Source: Pardosa pseudoannulata
Taxonomy: Eukaryota > Arthropoda > Arachnida > Araneae > Lycosidae
Assembly (NCBI GenBank): GCA_032207245.1
Contig: CM063500.1
Location: forward strand, 61,639,051-61,703,050
Direction: 5' to 3'
Length of the DNA: 64,000 nucleotides
A program made the translations under genes and the position numbers. Below, one piece after another: positions 25,841-36,840 of the stretch. The notes beneath the pieces are model-generated. The model saw only the letters and a list, made by a program, of their open reading frames with translations. It was not told the origin of the DNA and made no database searches. The first letter of the stretch is position 1. Every line of letters starts with the position of its first letter.

Positions 25841-26397
25841 GGTTTTACCGTATCCAAACATAATATGGAAAAAATATCACTTTTAAATAGAAAATGACTT
25901 TTTGCATTTTCGTACATAAGTTACATAATAAAAAAAAATAATAATTAACTCGGGATATGTTAAAATGAATATTTTAAACTTCAAATTGGCAGGATAATAC
26001 CAAAAAAGGCAAAAACACAGAAAAGTGCAGAGCTTGTTTACCGTATCCTAACATAATATAATAAAAATCGCATATCGTCGTTAAAGATGTATGGGACCAG
26101 ATTCTGACATTCCAGTAAAATAATAAATTACTTATATTGCATTTGTATATATACGATTAACCGTTTATACAGTTAACCAAAAATCAAACAAAAACAATTA
26201 TAACACGAAGAAATACACAATTTGAATCAAAAGTGTAGAAACTGTTTACCGTATTCTGAAAATAAATGGACATTTGTAAAACGCTTAAAGGAATGACTTC
26301 TTTAATTCTGAACTTTCATTACTCCACGATAACGATTAATAAAAAAACCTCTTTGAAGACCAGAACCATTGAATATTACACTAAAAGTTCTACAATA
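25841..26397. repeat. Degenerate direct repeats around GTTTACCGTAT
   Basis: (T)TTTACCGTATCC or GTTTACCGTATTC occurs near 25844, 26038 and 26243, each preceded by an AAACACAGAA-like or AAAAGTGTAGA-like segment. The period is about 195-205 bp. Separately, ATTATAACACGAAG plus downstream sequence at 26196-26360 recurs at 26612-26790, on the other side of a piggyBac fragment. Confidence 0.5.
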
Positions 26398-26605
26398 TTA
26401 ACCCCTTCCATGAAATAAGAAAAACTGTGCATGAAATAACCATTTAATTTATATTTAAAAAGTTTCCTACAATCTTCATACGCTTAATTAAAATCCACAT
26501 TACATAGTGTTAAATATATCAGAAACGTAAAATTAAACAAAATATAAGAAACATTATAAGGTATACAATACATTAGCTAGTGGTACTTTTCAAAACCAAA
26601 GTCAA
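26398..26605 (-). mobile_element. piggyBac-like element fragment (3' end)
   Basis: It begins TTAACCCCTTCC and is the reverse complement of the right end of the element at 36841-37410. Shared blocks include AAAAACTGTGCATGAAATAA, ACCATTTAATT and GCTAGTGGTACTTTTCAAAA. The other end is missing, so this is a truncated copy of the same family on the opposite strand. Confidence 0.75.
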
Positions 26606-26827
26606 AAAACTATTATAACACGAAGTACACAATTGAATCTTGTAAAAGGTTTTCTTAGGTTTTCTTTCTGAATAATTGCAATGACATTTGTAAGAAACAA
26701 TATGGCAATAAGATTCTTGAAGCTTCGTGATAAAAGTTTTGAAATTCGTTACTCCAATTTTAAACGATTAATAAAACAGTAACTTTAAGAGAAGTTACCG
26801 TTGTACGTATGACTAAGACGACTAGAC

Positions 26828-27027
26828 TCGCTACCATATTGCAGTCGAGATATGTCACGGACAACTTCCGCGTCATAATAAAGACAGAGGCCAACAGAAT
26901 GAGATTTTAATACCATAAATTGCCCTCGCTGTTGATATCTGATGTCATTATGACGACTTTTAACGTAGTTAGGAAGTAGAAGTCTCATTTTGCTTGTAAC
27001 ACATCTCGACTGCAATATAAAAGCACC
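26828..27027. mobile_element. Palindromic MITE, family A, fifth copy
   Basis: The left side reads CTCGCTACCATATTGCAGTC, then GAGATATGTCACGGACAAC. The right side ends ACATCTCGACTGCAATATAA. Tips are more mutated than in the copies at 8.8-9.1 kb. Confidence 0.8.
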
Positions 27028-27710
27028 TTAAATGCACATAATTCAGGAAATGAAATAGCCTTTAAGCTTTGCAGGTAAAAGGCTTTGTAAGGAAAAAGGC
27101 ATGCAGACGCCAGAAGAACTTTCACTTCGCACCACTTTCTTTTTACTTTCTTGTACGAAGTAAATAAAGAATAATCGCAAGAAATTTCAACGTTCAGATT
27201 TCAACGAAAATACTAAATTTGACAATGGCTGTATCTATTTTGACATATATAAGTGTTGCGTCGTAATGTCAGATGAACGTAACGCGAGGAAACTAATTCT
27301 GGAATTATAAATATTACTTTTGACCAACATCGAGTGCATTTTGACTACTTTCACCGTGTTGCTTGTACGTACGTATCTCAAGCATTTGAATTTTTTTATG
27401 TAGATATAATACATAGTTGTGCACCTCCCACTTTGGTTGAAATTCGCACTCTAATAGAAAAAATGACAATGCTATTAAACGCTATCGATCTACAACAAAA
27501 GTAGAAATACATCGGTGCATTTCCATACGGTTAAAAAAAATAATGCATTCAATAAAGTCATTTTTAAACAAACAAATTACAACGGAAGTAAAACTATTTG
27601 GAGATTTTAAAAAATAACTTGAAATGTTCATTATTTTATTACTTAGTACGAATGAAAGGAATCATTGTAATTGTGAACCTTTTTGGTTTATGATCAAATA
27701 TTTGTCCTAA
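27028..27710. other. Unassigned AT-rich DNA
   Basis: Nothing recognisable as a gene or element. Confidence 0.35.
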
Positions 27711-27981
27711 TCTCCTCGGCGCAAGAACCTGCGTGGGGACAGAGCCTACAATGGCAATCTCTGTTCTCGAGACCAACAGCCCTGGAGTGCGAAGAATAAG
27801 CCCCAATTAGGTGGTCAACCTTACGAGGAACCCTAAGTGTTTAATTCCCAAACATGCTTGGTTCTCAGTTTTTCTACCCACTGAAGGGATGAAAGGCTGA
27901 ATTAAACTTGCCCAACAAGGAGATCGAACCTCGGACCTTTGTCTTGGGATAGCTAAGAGCTACCCCAACGCCACTGGGCTT
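27711..27981 (-). mobile_element. tRNA-derived SINE, family 2, copy 1
   Basis: On the minus strand the element opens with a tRNA-like head. It starts AGCCCAGTGGCGTTGGGGTA (A-box region), and about 40 bases on is GAGGTTCGATCTCC (B box). A body and a tail with CTCCAGGGC and GCGCCGAGGAG follow. The body, including ACCCACTGAAGGGAT, is shared with 35311-35510. It directly abuts the target duplication of the LINE at 27998. Confidence 0.7.
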
Positions 27982-27997
27982 CAATTAAATATCTACA

Positions 27998-28512
27998 AAT
28001 CCCACGCATACTCAGACGGCAAGAATCAAGCGGACGCCCTGGCCACGTCCGCAGCTGAACAAGACCACACTGATCTGGAACTTCCTCTCCCAGAGGTCTA
28101 CATCAAGGACAAACTTCGAGAGCGCCAAATAGCTGACTGGCAGGCCACTTGGGACACATCGGAGAAGGGTAGGCCTGTCTACGCGTACTACCCGAAAGTA
28201 AACCCCACCAGGATAATTTCCAATGCAGCCCTTACAGCTTTCCTTACCGAGCATGGCCCATTCCCGGCCTATCTTAGCCGGTTGCAGCTTTCCGATTCGG
28301 CTAGTACGAGATGTGTTTGCGGTGGCCCGGGTTTGCCCGATCACTACCTATTTGACTGCTCCCTCACTACGGATTGGTATTTCAAGCGCCCCAGACCAGA
28401 CCTGAAGGGTGTCTGGGCTGATCAGCTAATTTGTAACAAAACTCTCTCATCCAAACTAAACAAGCTGTTCGGTTGGCTAACGGAAAATTCAGAGAATCTG
28501 CAGGCCCCGTAA
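27998..28512 (+). pseudogene. LINE ORF2 C-terminus (RNase H end plus zinc knuckle)
   Basis: About 171 codons are open to a TAA at 28512. The first residues SHAYSDGKNQADALA match the end of an RNase H domain (HxGxxGNExAD family form). Later come GPFPAYLSRL and CVCGGPGLPDHYLFDC, a C-x-C...H-x4-C zinc knuckle typical of R1/I-group retrotransposon polyproteins. No stop or frameshift interrupts the remaining part, so the insertion is fairly young. There is no start codon of its own: the 5' end is the truncation point. The 28012-28344 minus-strand ORF is a shadow. Confidence 0.85.
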
Positions 28513-28806
28513 CAAGGCTAATTCTGAATATATAGCTTTCACTGTACTGCGATTTTGCATTTATTTATATGCATTTATCTTGTAATTATTATCAATTTTT
28601 TTTATTTTATGATTTTTACTTTTTTTTTTTTGTATTTCCAGTGTTATTTTGTTTGTTTTGTATTTGTATGTGTTAGTTTGAGATATTTTTACTGCATTTA
28701 CTATAATGCATTGTATATTAAAGAGCTGCTGTGGATTGTACATCCGGGGACACCCAAAACATCTTAAACCTTTATTTTAAGGTAGATGGTCCTCGTTGGT
28801 GCAGCA
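27998..28806 (+). mobile_element. 5'-truncated non-LTR retrotransposon (R1/I-like end)
   Basis: Flanking 15-bp target duplications AATTAAATATCTACA lie at 27983-27997 and 28807-28821. The element holds the end of a LINE ORF2 and about 295 bp of 3' UTR with no polyA run. It is a dead-on-arrival insertion retaining only the C-terminal end of the polyprotein. Confidence 0.9.
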
Positions 28807-28917
28807 AATTAAATATCTACATGTAAACAAATACGAGTAAATTATACTAAATATGTCGGACCGGTTTAAATGGAAGTATTTCAGCTCTACCCAGGCAAAA
28901 CATCAGTATTCTGAATG

Positions 28918-29095
28918 ATTTGATTTGATTTGGTGCGCTATGATCTACTGTTTAGCTCAAGAGAGAGGTCTAATGAGACCGGGACCTACTACTCAAAGCC
29001 GATTCCGAAAGGGTACAAACATCCATGCTAGCAGCGAGATTCGAACCAGGTACCTAAGAGAAGCTATCAACCATTTAGCCATCGCTCGACGGGTT
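28918..29095 (-). mobile_element. tRNA-derived SINE, family 1, copy 1
   Basis: Minus-strand reading gives GATGGCTAAATGGTTGATAG (A-box region), GGTTCGAATCTC (B box), the body block TAGGTCCCGGTCTCATTAGA and a short tail CAAATCAAATCA. Compared with other copies it is diverged. Positive-strand frames across it are spurious. Confidence 0.8.
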
Positions 29096-29319
29096 TGGAA
29101 GGTGGTGGTGGGCGATGGTATGAAGATGTTTCACCATTTAAACTCAATTGTAAAACTTCCAAATATTTTTTTAATAATTATCTATTCACAACATTTTTAC
29201 CAGTGATAACACGAATTTATGCAAGGGAACCAGAACCAGTAAATGTAATCCACTATGCTTCCACATGTGAGGTTGGTACCGTAAATATTCGGAAAAATTT
29301 TCTCAACAGTATTCGTTTG

Positions 29320-29506
29320 GTTGGTTGGTTGGTTGATTGGGTTTGGAGCGCTACGGTCTACTTTTTGCAACACAAGGGCTAATGAGACCGGGACCTACTG
29401 CTTAAAGCAGATTCCGAACGGCTATAACATCTATGCCACAGTGGGATTCGAACCCACGAACTCCGGTTACGAAGGCCAGCACCCTAACCATTCGGCCATC
29501 GTTCGG
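29320..29506 (-). mobile_element. tRNA-derived SINE, family 1, copy 2
   Basis: The minus strand begins GCCGAACGATGGCCGAATGG (A box TGGCCGAATGG), has GGGTTCGAATCCC (B box), the conserved body and a tail of CCAACCAACCAACC at the low-coordinate end. Target duplications of 17 bp (CTCAACAGTATTCGTTT, one mismatch) lie at 29303-29319 and 29507-29523. It is a good reference copy. Confidence 0.92.
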
Positions 29507-29523
29507 CTCAACAGTATACGTTT

Positions 29524-31230
29524 GAGAGTATCAGGAACGAAAATTATTAAATTACAGAATTACTTTTTTAACAGCCATTACCAGGATATGAAAATTCCAT
29601 TTCCCGCGATTAATCGAATCAAAAGCAATGAGCTCATTAAATATCGAAACTCCTAAACCATCACGTATAACACTGAGATAGTTGCTTTATCTCTCTCATA
29701 ATACAGTCCAAGTAAACTTTATTTGCTGTTTTTTCTTCATCTAACAATAAAAAATCTATAACGCATGGTTTAAACATTTTAAAACTTGTTTTGCACTAAA
29801 TATATTAATTTAAAAAAATAAGTTACAATTACCTCCCGGAGCAAGATTATAGAGTAAAACTAAGTCAATTTGGTTTAGAAATCTGGAGAAAAAATTACTT
29901 AATTTAGTAGTAATTAAATTACTTAAATTAGTTTGTATAATTTATGTACAAAATTTTTATACATTTCCTACAATATTTCCACAAGCATTTTGAGAAACTC
30001 TTAGACCGATATTGTCATAATAATGGCCTCTATTAGTATAAAAACTAACTATTTTTTAATATTTATGTAAGGATGAATCAAAATAGTTCCAACTCAAAAC
30101 CAAATTAACTGCTCCAAATTTCAAAAAATAAGTTGCACTACAGTAAGGGGTATGTCCAACCCGTGTCGTGTTCGCATATACAAATTAATCCCTTTTACTT
30201 GAAAACCATGATTTTAGAAATTGATCAATTATATTTTTTCAATTTTTAATCTGGTTGAAACAACGATAAAAGGATTTGACAAATAATCTTGTGCTTTTCG
30301 AAACGAGACAGCTCAACTTATGACATTGTTTACATTTTTCGTTTGAATTGAAAGACATGCCCGAGAAAATCAGCTTCATTAAGTCTAACTACTAACTTAC
30401 TCATTAAAGTGGTTGTGTTGGATGTGCTTAGTGCGTATTAACCAAGGGTTAATACCAATTCTTCTCCCATTTTGTTAATTTTAAATAAACTAATTTAAGA
30501 TAGTCAATTCTATAGTAACTATGATTAACAATGATCTATAATTAAAAACAAAAGCCTCACAAACTCGTATTTGGTCACTTGGGAATATAATACTTTTCTA
30601 AAAGAAACTTTGATCTTAAAAGAAAAGTTTAACCTTAAAAATCCAGTTATGTGGGAAAAAAGTTTTGCTAATCTATGCTTAATATCCAAAATGAAAAAAT
30701 TAACATGTGGATGATTGTAATAACTTTTGATGTAATTTGTATGAACCTAATTAGAATAAACTGGCTAAACACTGTGACCGCTCTTCCATTTGATAATACA
30801 ATGCGGTTATCCACCAGAAAACTTAATCAAAGACTTGCAGGCACAATTTTGATTATTAACCTTGCACTAATTATAGCTTGACATACAAATAAAAACGCAT
30901 TTGATGTATCTGAGTACTATTTAGTTCCGACTAAACATAACAATTCTGTGCAAGATGAGAAAATTAACATTTCATTTTAAAATTTGCATTGCTATGTAAC
31001 CTTTAATGAGGTTTATACATGTTATTCGGCAATGATTTATATAAGAGTATAAAATTAATATTTCTATAAAGTATAAAACATTTCAAATCATTTTCGAATA
31101 GGCAGAAGAACTGAAATTTTTCTTTTTTACACTTCTAAGTTGAATCGCTTCCTACATTATTTTTAAGGACATGTGAATCTTGAACAATGGAATCAAAACA
31201 GAATAGAAAAACAAGTTAAATGATTTAATA
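29524..31230. other. Unassigned AT-rich DNA, possible MITE at 30141-30433
   Basis: No gene recognised. Between CAGTAAGGGGTATGTCCAAC at 30141 and the inverted CACTAAGCACATCCAACACA ending at 30433 there may be a short TIR element, but the ends match only partly and TA flanks are present only on the left. Confidence 0.3.
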
Positions 31231-31590
31231 TTATACTGCACGATGTCTATCAGAGACAGCTATTTATGTCAAAGTCTACTTTGGCACACGAAATGACTGA
31301 CGTCTCCCAGACGTCATTGTAATACGAATAAAATAAGCACTGACGCTTCCGTAGAATACATTTAATTTGGCTCTATAGTGAACGTTCTTCTACAAGACGT
31401 AGTTTTATTTTTTGAATTACATCGTTATTTAACATTCAATAAGGTTGATATATAGAGTTAGTTCACAATTTATTAAGTATTACTATAAAATATTATACTA
31501 CCCGGTGTTGGTCGAAGACAGTCCTTGACGTCTCGGAGACGTCAAACTCTACCATGACGCCTCTGTATATCAAGGTGTTACGGCATATTA
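31231..31590. repeat. Paired segments with GACGTC palindromes, 230-260 bp apart
   Basis: ATTATACT(G/A)C plus AGAGACAG or GAAGACAG is followed by a palindrome in both halves: TGACGTCTCCCAGACGTCA (31298-31316) and TTGACGTCTCGGAGACGTCA (from 31525). Each is followed by a TGACGC(T/C)TC motif. The arrangement recalls the subterminal palindromes of the TTAA elements elsewhere in the window, but no TTAA tips could be fixed. Confidence 0.5.
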
Positions 31591-32435
31591 TCCCTTTTTA
31601 AAAACAAAGTTAGGTAATAGAGATCTTAGATGCAACACGTGCGTAAGTGTGACATAGTAGGTGGTGACTAAGAGAAAGCAGAAAGTAACTGAATTCAGAC
31701 TCCGCGAGATGCCTATTTTAATTTAATCAAGCGGACAAGTTAATTGTGCTTTTTGGCTATTTTTCTCAATTTTTATTTTTTCCAACATTTTGGGCTTCGT
31801 ATCATTCCGCTACTTTGCTCTTGTTTATTTTGTACTTTGCGTAATGTTCTGTCTTGTTTTATGTTATAAAAAATTGAAAAATGCTAAATTAAAATTTAAA
31901 AATTTTTTTTAAATACAAAAATATATCATTTTGTTAGTGTCGTCACTTTTTGCTTATTTTTAATATTTTTTGTACCAAGCTGCATTTGTTTTAGTCCCTT
32001 AACTTTTCTTTGTGTATTTATGTATTTTCTGAGCTTTACGTTGTATTGAATAATATGCATTGTTGATTACCATACCTACTGGTCATAGTCAAGGTTCCAG
32101 TCTAATTATCCTCTAATTAGACAACTCGTTGGTTACTCATAATTTTTTATGAGAACGTTCTCACCTCCTCGCTTCCTTGTGAGCTGAAGTGTATTAAATT
32201 CTTGTTTGTATTACTTTTGGCTTAGAGGCCTAAATTGATGCTTTGATCTGTTTTACGTTCAGAAGTTAAAGTGAAGACTTTCCACTTCGTTAGGTACTCT
32301 GTTAATCTCAATTACCTTGACCTTGAATGGCGCTTTAAGATGCAGTATATAGGGTTCACGTAAAACCAAAAGGTCAGGACATGTGTCCTTGACTTGAAGG
32401 TGTTACAATGGGCTATGAATGCAAGACCATGCGAT
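31591..32435. other. Unassigned non-coding DNA
   Basis: No exon or repeat recognised before the SINE target duplication at 32436. Confidence 0.35.
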
Positions 32436-32449
32436 ACATCTGCGGGAGG

Positions 32450-32622
32450 TTTGGTTTGGAACGCTACAGTTTATTGTTTTGCACACGAGGGCTAATGAGA
32501 CCGGGACCTACAGTTTAAAGCCGATTCCGAACGGCTACAAACATCCATGCCAGCAGCGGGATTCGAACCCACGAACTCCGGTTCCGAAGAGCAGCACTCT
32601 ACCATTCGGCCATCGTTCGGCC
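32450..32622 (-). mobile_element. tRNA-derived SINE, family 1, copy 3
   Basis: A full 173-bp copy flanked by perfect 14-bp duplications ACATCTGCGGGAGG (32436-32449 and 32623-32636). The minus strand reads GGCCGAACGATGGCCGAATG, then GGGTTCGAATCCC, then the body. The tail is only CCAAACC, without the long CCAA run. Perfect flanks suggest recent insertion. Confidence 0.93.
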
Positions 32623-32732
32623 ACATCTGCGGGAGGATCCTAAATGCTCGTAGAAAGCAAATTACCCTCCAAATATTAGATTTAAAGAACTTAGAAAACG
32701 ACGGTCTTTCGTCATAAGTGACCAGCTGTCAT

Positions 32733-33210
32733 TTAAACACATTGTGTGCGGGTACATTTCGCAGCGGAATTGTACCGGGAGCGGGCGTTTTGAGAGTAAA
32801 TTTAGTTATTCAGTTACATCTCAATAAAGTTTTTTAACCAACTTTTCGTATCTTATATATAAACAAGTATACAAATAGACAAACAAATATATATATAATA
32901 TATAAATATACATATATATCATTTTTGTAAGGATAAATAAAAAGTTAATTATAATCTAAATGGATTTTTTTTAATTAACCTTCCAGTTCTGTGGCTCCAC
33001 ATCGACTAATGTAAAAACTAGTTTGTCTAAATTTTTCCAGAATCTACGTAGTAGACAAGAACATTCGGCTTCGTTTTCTTGTATATACCGTTATTTTTGT
33101 ACCCTCAAACAAACCATGTTGTTACACTAACCCGTACTAGTACGTGACCCTCGCTCGAGCATCAATCGTCAGAAAACGTACTAGTACGTGTCCCGCATAC
33201 AATACGTTAA
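32733..33210 (+). mobile_element. TTAA-flanked piggyBac-like element, family B, copy 3
   Basis: It starts TTAAACACATTGTGTGCGGG and ends with CCCGCATACAATACGTTAA. Palindromes CGTACTAGTACG (33133-33144) and ACGTACTAGTACGT (33176-33189) are intact. It is collinear with 11490-12598 but with a much shorter AT microsatellite (about 32885-32920). Confidence 0.85.
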
Positions 33211-33357
33211 ACATATTTCATAAAAAGAATATTCGTAATAGCAGATATGGGTGGTATCGCATATAAACAGTACTTTAATTTTTATAACAGATTTATCTAT
33301 TCTCCACGATTTCAGTCTGTATACTTGCCGAAAATGCAAATTTATCTTTGGGGTTGG

Positions 33358-33931
33358 TTGATTGGAGTTTTACGGCGCAAGGTCCTGTTTAGGATATAAG
33401 CGCCAAGCACAAGGTGTTTTCATAAAACCAAGACCTAACTGATAAAAGATCCCTAACCTAATAATAGAACAAGGTAAAACCGTACCAGATTAATAAAGTT
33501 AAAAAAAGTCTGTAGTGTATAAACTCAATTATACCAGATAGGTATGTAAAAGGTAATGATTAAACATTAAAAAGCTAAAAGCACAATAAATTTTAATTAA
33601 AAGATGTAAAAAATACTAAAACACTTCATAGAAAAAAGTTAAATATACCAAAATAAGCCTATAAAACGTAAAAAAGATAAAAGACAGGGATGCGGGGGTT
33701 CATCTAGTAACTCCGTTAAGGTAGGATGCCGAGTACTAAAAAATAAGACATACGCAGGCTGTAACTGACTACAAGATGTAAGTAAATGTACAATAGTTAG
33801 CGGGGCCTGACAGAAAGAACATTGGGGTTTGGAGTCATTAGAAAAATAGTAATTATGTGTGAGACGAGTGTGCCCAACACGCAAGCGAGTAATTAAAACG
33901 TCGTGCTTACGACTAACATTAACCGGGAAAG
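33358..33931 (-). mobile_element. 5'-truncated Jockey-like LINE, copy 1
   Basis: On the minus strand it keeps the last about 97 codons of ORF2, a 3' UTR and a terminal CCAACC tail reached at the low-coordinate side. Flanks ATCTTTGGGGTTGG at 33344-33357 and 33932-33945 are a 14-bp target duplication. It is highly similar to the copy at 37968-38911 throughout, including the 3' UTR block GGACCTTGCGCCGTAAAACT. Confidence 0.9.
33639..33931 (-). pseudogene. Jockey ORF2 C-terminal fragment, copy 1
   Basis: The frame runs from the truncation point (SFPVNVSRKHDVLITRL) to a stop at 33639. It includes HTRLTHNYYFSNDSKPQ and the zinc knuckle CSFCQAPLTIVHLLTSC (C-x2-C...H-x4-C), which lies after RNase H in arthropod Jockey-clade proteins. 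No RT or RNase H remains. The frame is uninterrupted. Confidence 0.85.
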
Positions 33932-33945
33932 ATCTTTGGGGTTGG

Positions 33946-34913
33946 AAAACTGGAAGACTTAGTGGTGGAAAAATTTAAAATAACAAACTTGGGAAATCAC
34001 GCATAAAATTAATTTTTCTCTCCAATGATGTTAAAAGTAAATCTTAAGACAAAAAAGTCAACAAACCGTTCTATAAAAGAGAAGCTGGGCGTTAATACGA
34101 TCTCAGTGGTTTAATTTTTTCAAAATATTAACAAAGTTAAACATATTTCTGATATGCTGACAAATAAAAATTTAATATAACTTTCTATTTAATTCATGGA
34201 GGTGACGACCTAGCTGCCGTTCCTGTCTAGGACGGAGGTGACACCTGTTCAAAGTCCCCGCGATTGATGTTTCAGCTGATGCCGGAGCCGTCTCTTTTTG
34301 CCCTTAGATGTGCGGCCCCGTTTCTCTCAACTTCGTTCGATTAAGTCATACGACTGAAGTCACCACCTCTTATTTAGAGAAATTAATCGTCAAATGCTGC
34401 TAGATAATTTAATCGTCAAAGGCTACTGCCTTATTACTATCCTGATTGTATAAGTATGAAATCGTAAATAATGAATATAAGTAGTAAAATGTTAAGTTTT
34501 CAGAATAAAGTGTTAATCATTATTTTGGTCAAGCACATAATCTGGGTTAAAGCTATAGGTAGCTTAGTGTATTGAGTATGTGTAGTAAAATAAAAAATAA
34601 AATATGTATGTAGTAAAATATACGTACATTGTAACAACTTTTTCTATTCAATTCTCAGCATATAAAAAAAAATCCGCATTCAATAATTCCTTGTTGTACG
34701 CTAATTAGATCATATGATTTGTGTCACTTATGGGTCGTATTACTACACGGGCTGTTCCCTTACGTCTAGTTTACTTCTATCTGTACGGTCTAAAAACTTA
34801 AGGTATAAACCTATATATACTATGTTAATAAAAGTAAAGTTAATATTTTTTAATTAAAATTAATCTATACTATTTGGGATAAAGCTTTATTTGGTGCCAC
34901 ATGCAAACACTGT
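33946..34913. other. Unassigned DNA
   Basis: About 34198-34375 is GC-richer, with GGAGGTGACGACC at its left and CACCACCTCTT at its right in partial inverted relation. It could be a small element, but the arms are too short to call. Confidence 0.3.
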
Positions 34914-34992
34914 AGGAACATCGACTAAAATTAGAAATAGCTCTATAATAAATTTTTATTAGAGAGCTATTTCTAATTTTAGTCGGTGTTCC
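34914..34992. repeat. Long inverted repeat (hairpin)
   Basis: The arms GACTAAAATTAGAAATAGCT and its reverse complement extend to about 34 bp each (outer AGGAACA/TGTTCCT) with a short AT loop. It has two mismatches and no transposon tips. Confidence 0.85.
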
Positions 34993-35310
34993 TGCCTTAA
35001 GATTGGATTTGTGAGCAAACTTCAGGAAGTTTTAATACAAATTGCAATTTTTAAACAACAAATATTTAAAAAAATAACCGGTAGATTACTTATAGGAATA
35101 TTTTATACCTTTTCAAAAAATAAACTGCGTTCCGAAAAATCTTAAAATTCACGTGCACTTAGCAGAGATTTTTATATTACTTATCGCTTTTAAAGTACCG
35201 ATTAACTTAATTTTGTAATTCACCATAATAAATTCATAATAAATATTATATACATCAATCATAATAAATTTCTGACTAAAACATCAGCTTATTAGGTGGT
35301 AAAACTAAAC
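34993..35310. other. Unassigned AT-rich DNA
   Basis: No feature seen. Confidence 0.35.
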
Positions 35311-35510
35311 TCCTCGGCACATCAGTCCGTAAGTGGCTAGGGTCTACGGTGCCAATCCTTGTTTCCGAGAGCAAGGGCCATGGGGTGCGAAGCATATTTT
35401 CCGGTTAGGTGGTTCATCTTACGCGAAATAGCCAGTGTTTAGTTTCCAAGCATGTTTGGTCTTTAGTTTATTTACCCACTGAAGGGATAAAAGGTCTATA
35501 TTATGTAGTA
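35311..35510 (-). mobile_element. tRNA-derived SINE, family 2, 5'-truncated copy
   Basis: It matches the body and tail of 27711-27981: CTCCTCGGC, GGGGTGCGAAG, TTAGGTGGTTCATCTTACG and ACCCACTGAAGGGATAAAAG. The tRNA-like head is missing, so it is a truncated, older copy. Confidence 0.65.
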
Positions 35511-35527
35511 ACTTATCTAAAGGTCCC

Positions 35528-35797
35528 TCCACACTATGGTCCACTGCAAGCCATCACCACCGTCTGGAGGGGGTATGGCTTATCGTGGTCGATGGTGGCA
35601 GACGATGGCTTCGGAGGAGGTTTTATTTCCAAAGATCAAAAGGCAGCCAGATGCGCAAATAAAGTGTGCAGTACACCCAATGGATGAATCCACGCGCTCG
35701 GCTCATTTAGTGGACCAGCGTGTGGATGCAATCCGTGAGCCATTGTTGAAGGTCACCATCAGGAAGTGTTGAACAATTGACCATAGTGTGGTGGCTA
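35528..35797. repeat. Inverted-repeat-bounded segment, unknown
   Basis: TCCACACTATGGTCCACTGC near 35528 and TTGACCATAGTGTGGTGG near 35778 are inverted relative to each other. The roughly 250 bp between is GC-richer and open in two forward frames, but its products (for example KIKRQPDAQIKCAVHPMD) match nothing I know. It could be a small TIR element or a captured gene fragment. Confidence 0.4.
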
Positions 35798-36776
35798 CAT
35801 AAAATTTCATTCGACCATTTGGCGCATTCCCAGCATTAGGATTGGTTCCTGAAACCTAGATTTCAATCATCCCCTCACACCTTTTGAGTTTCTTACCCTC
35901 CTTAACTTCTCTCACCCCAGCAGCATTCTCATTTCGGATGGTCAAATCTTAAGATGGCCATTCGTCGTCTACCATTCTTTGCTTGGATCAATTAACTTAT
36001 CTTTTAGAGCTGACAGTTCGTACTTGCTCTTCTACTTTAGTTTAAAAAATTTTTTGTATACAACGCATTTTTAATGCATTTTTCGGTGCACTAATAATTT
36101 TTATATTGTTTCACTTTTTTGGCAACTCAATCTGTTGATAAATCATGTACTCCTTAGTACATTCTTTTATTTTTACCTTGTTTTATGTTATTATAAAATT
36201 TAATGATACAAAACTTCAACGCTTTACTCCTAATCGTTCCTACTCTATTCTCCCCAAAGTTTACATACGTTATAAAATTTTTAGTTATGTACAGTTCGGA
36301 TTACAATCATAACAGGAGGTGCACAATTAAATGTAATAATAGTCCTACAGCTAATAGTTTTTCTGTTTTGAAAGATACGTAAGTATAGATGCCAAGATTA
36401 AACTAGCTATAACTAGTTAATGCTTAAATAATTTAAAAGTTTAAATAGACTTATATCTCATATCCATTAGCCAGCAGAAAAATTTTGAAAGTATATCAAC
36501 TAATTTCTCTAGCCCTCAACTTCGACTAATCCAATACTTCTTAACGTAGCTCGTGCTCCATGGTGCATATTAGTTTTTTTAAGTGAGCATTTGGGGAGTG
36601 GCCAAATAGCTTTGGAATGGACCGAGATTTAATACTCAAACTAACTTCCTTTGGAAGAAAATCGTTATTACCATTTTAATTCTCATACTCAGTGAAATGT
36701 GGCTTTAGCGCTATAAATAATTTGGTATTGCAGAAAAGGAATTACCTAGATATCACCGAGTAGATTAGAGACTGAT
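35798..36776. other. Unassigned DNA with old dispersed-repeat piece
   Basis: Around 36310-36420 the motifs AGGTGCACAATTAAATGTAA and ATAATAGTCCTA match the dispersed segment at 10.15 and 10.88 kb. The rest shows no gene. Confidence 0.4.
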
Positions 36777-36840
36777 TTAGTTTGGAGCGCTAAGTTTACT
36801 GTTTTGATACAGGATAGCTAATGAGACTGGGACCTACTAC

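Noticed and set aside
29440..29506. Functional tRNA gene (A and B boxes present)
   Set aside because: The same tRNA-like head is fused to a common body and CCAA tail in seven copies with target duplications, so it is a SINE. The other heads (28.9, 32.5, 37.4, 27.9 kb) are rejected for the same reason.
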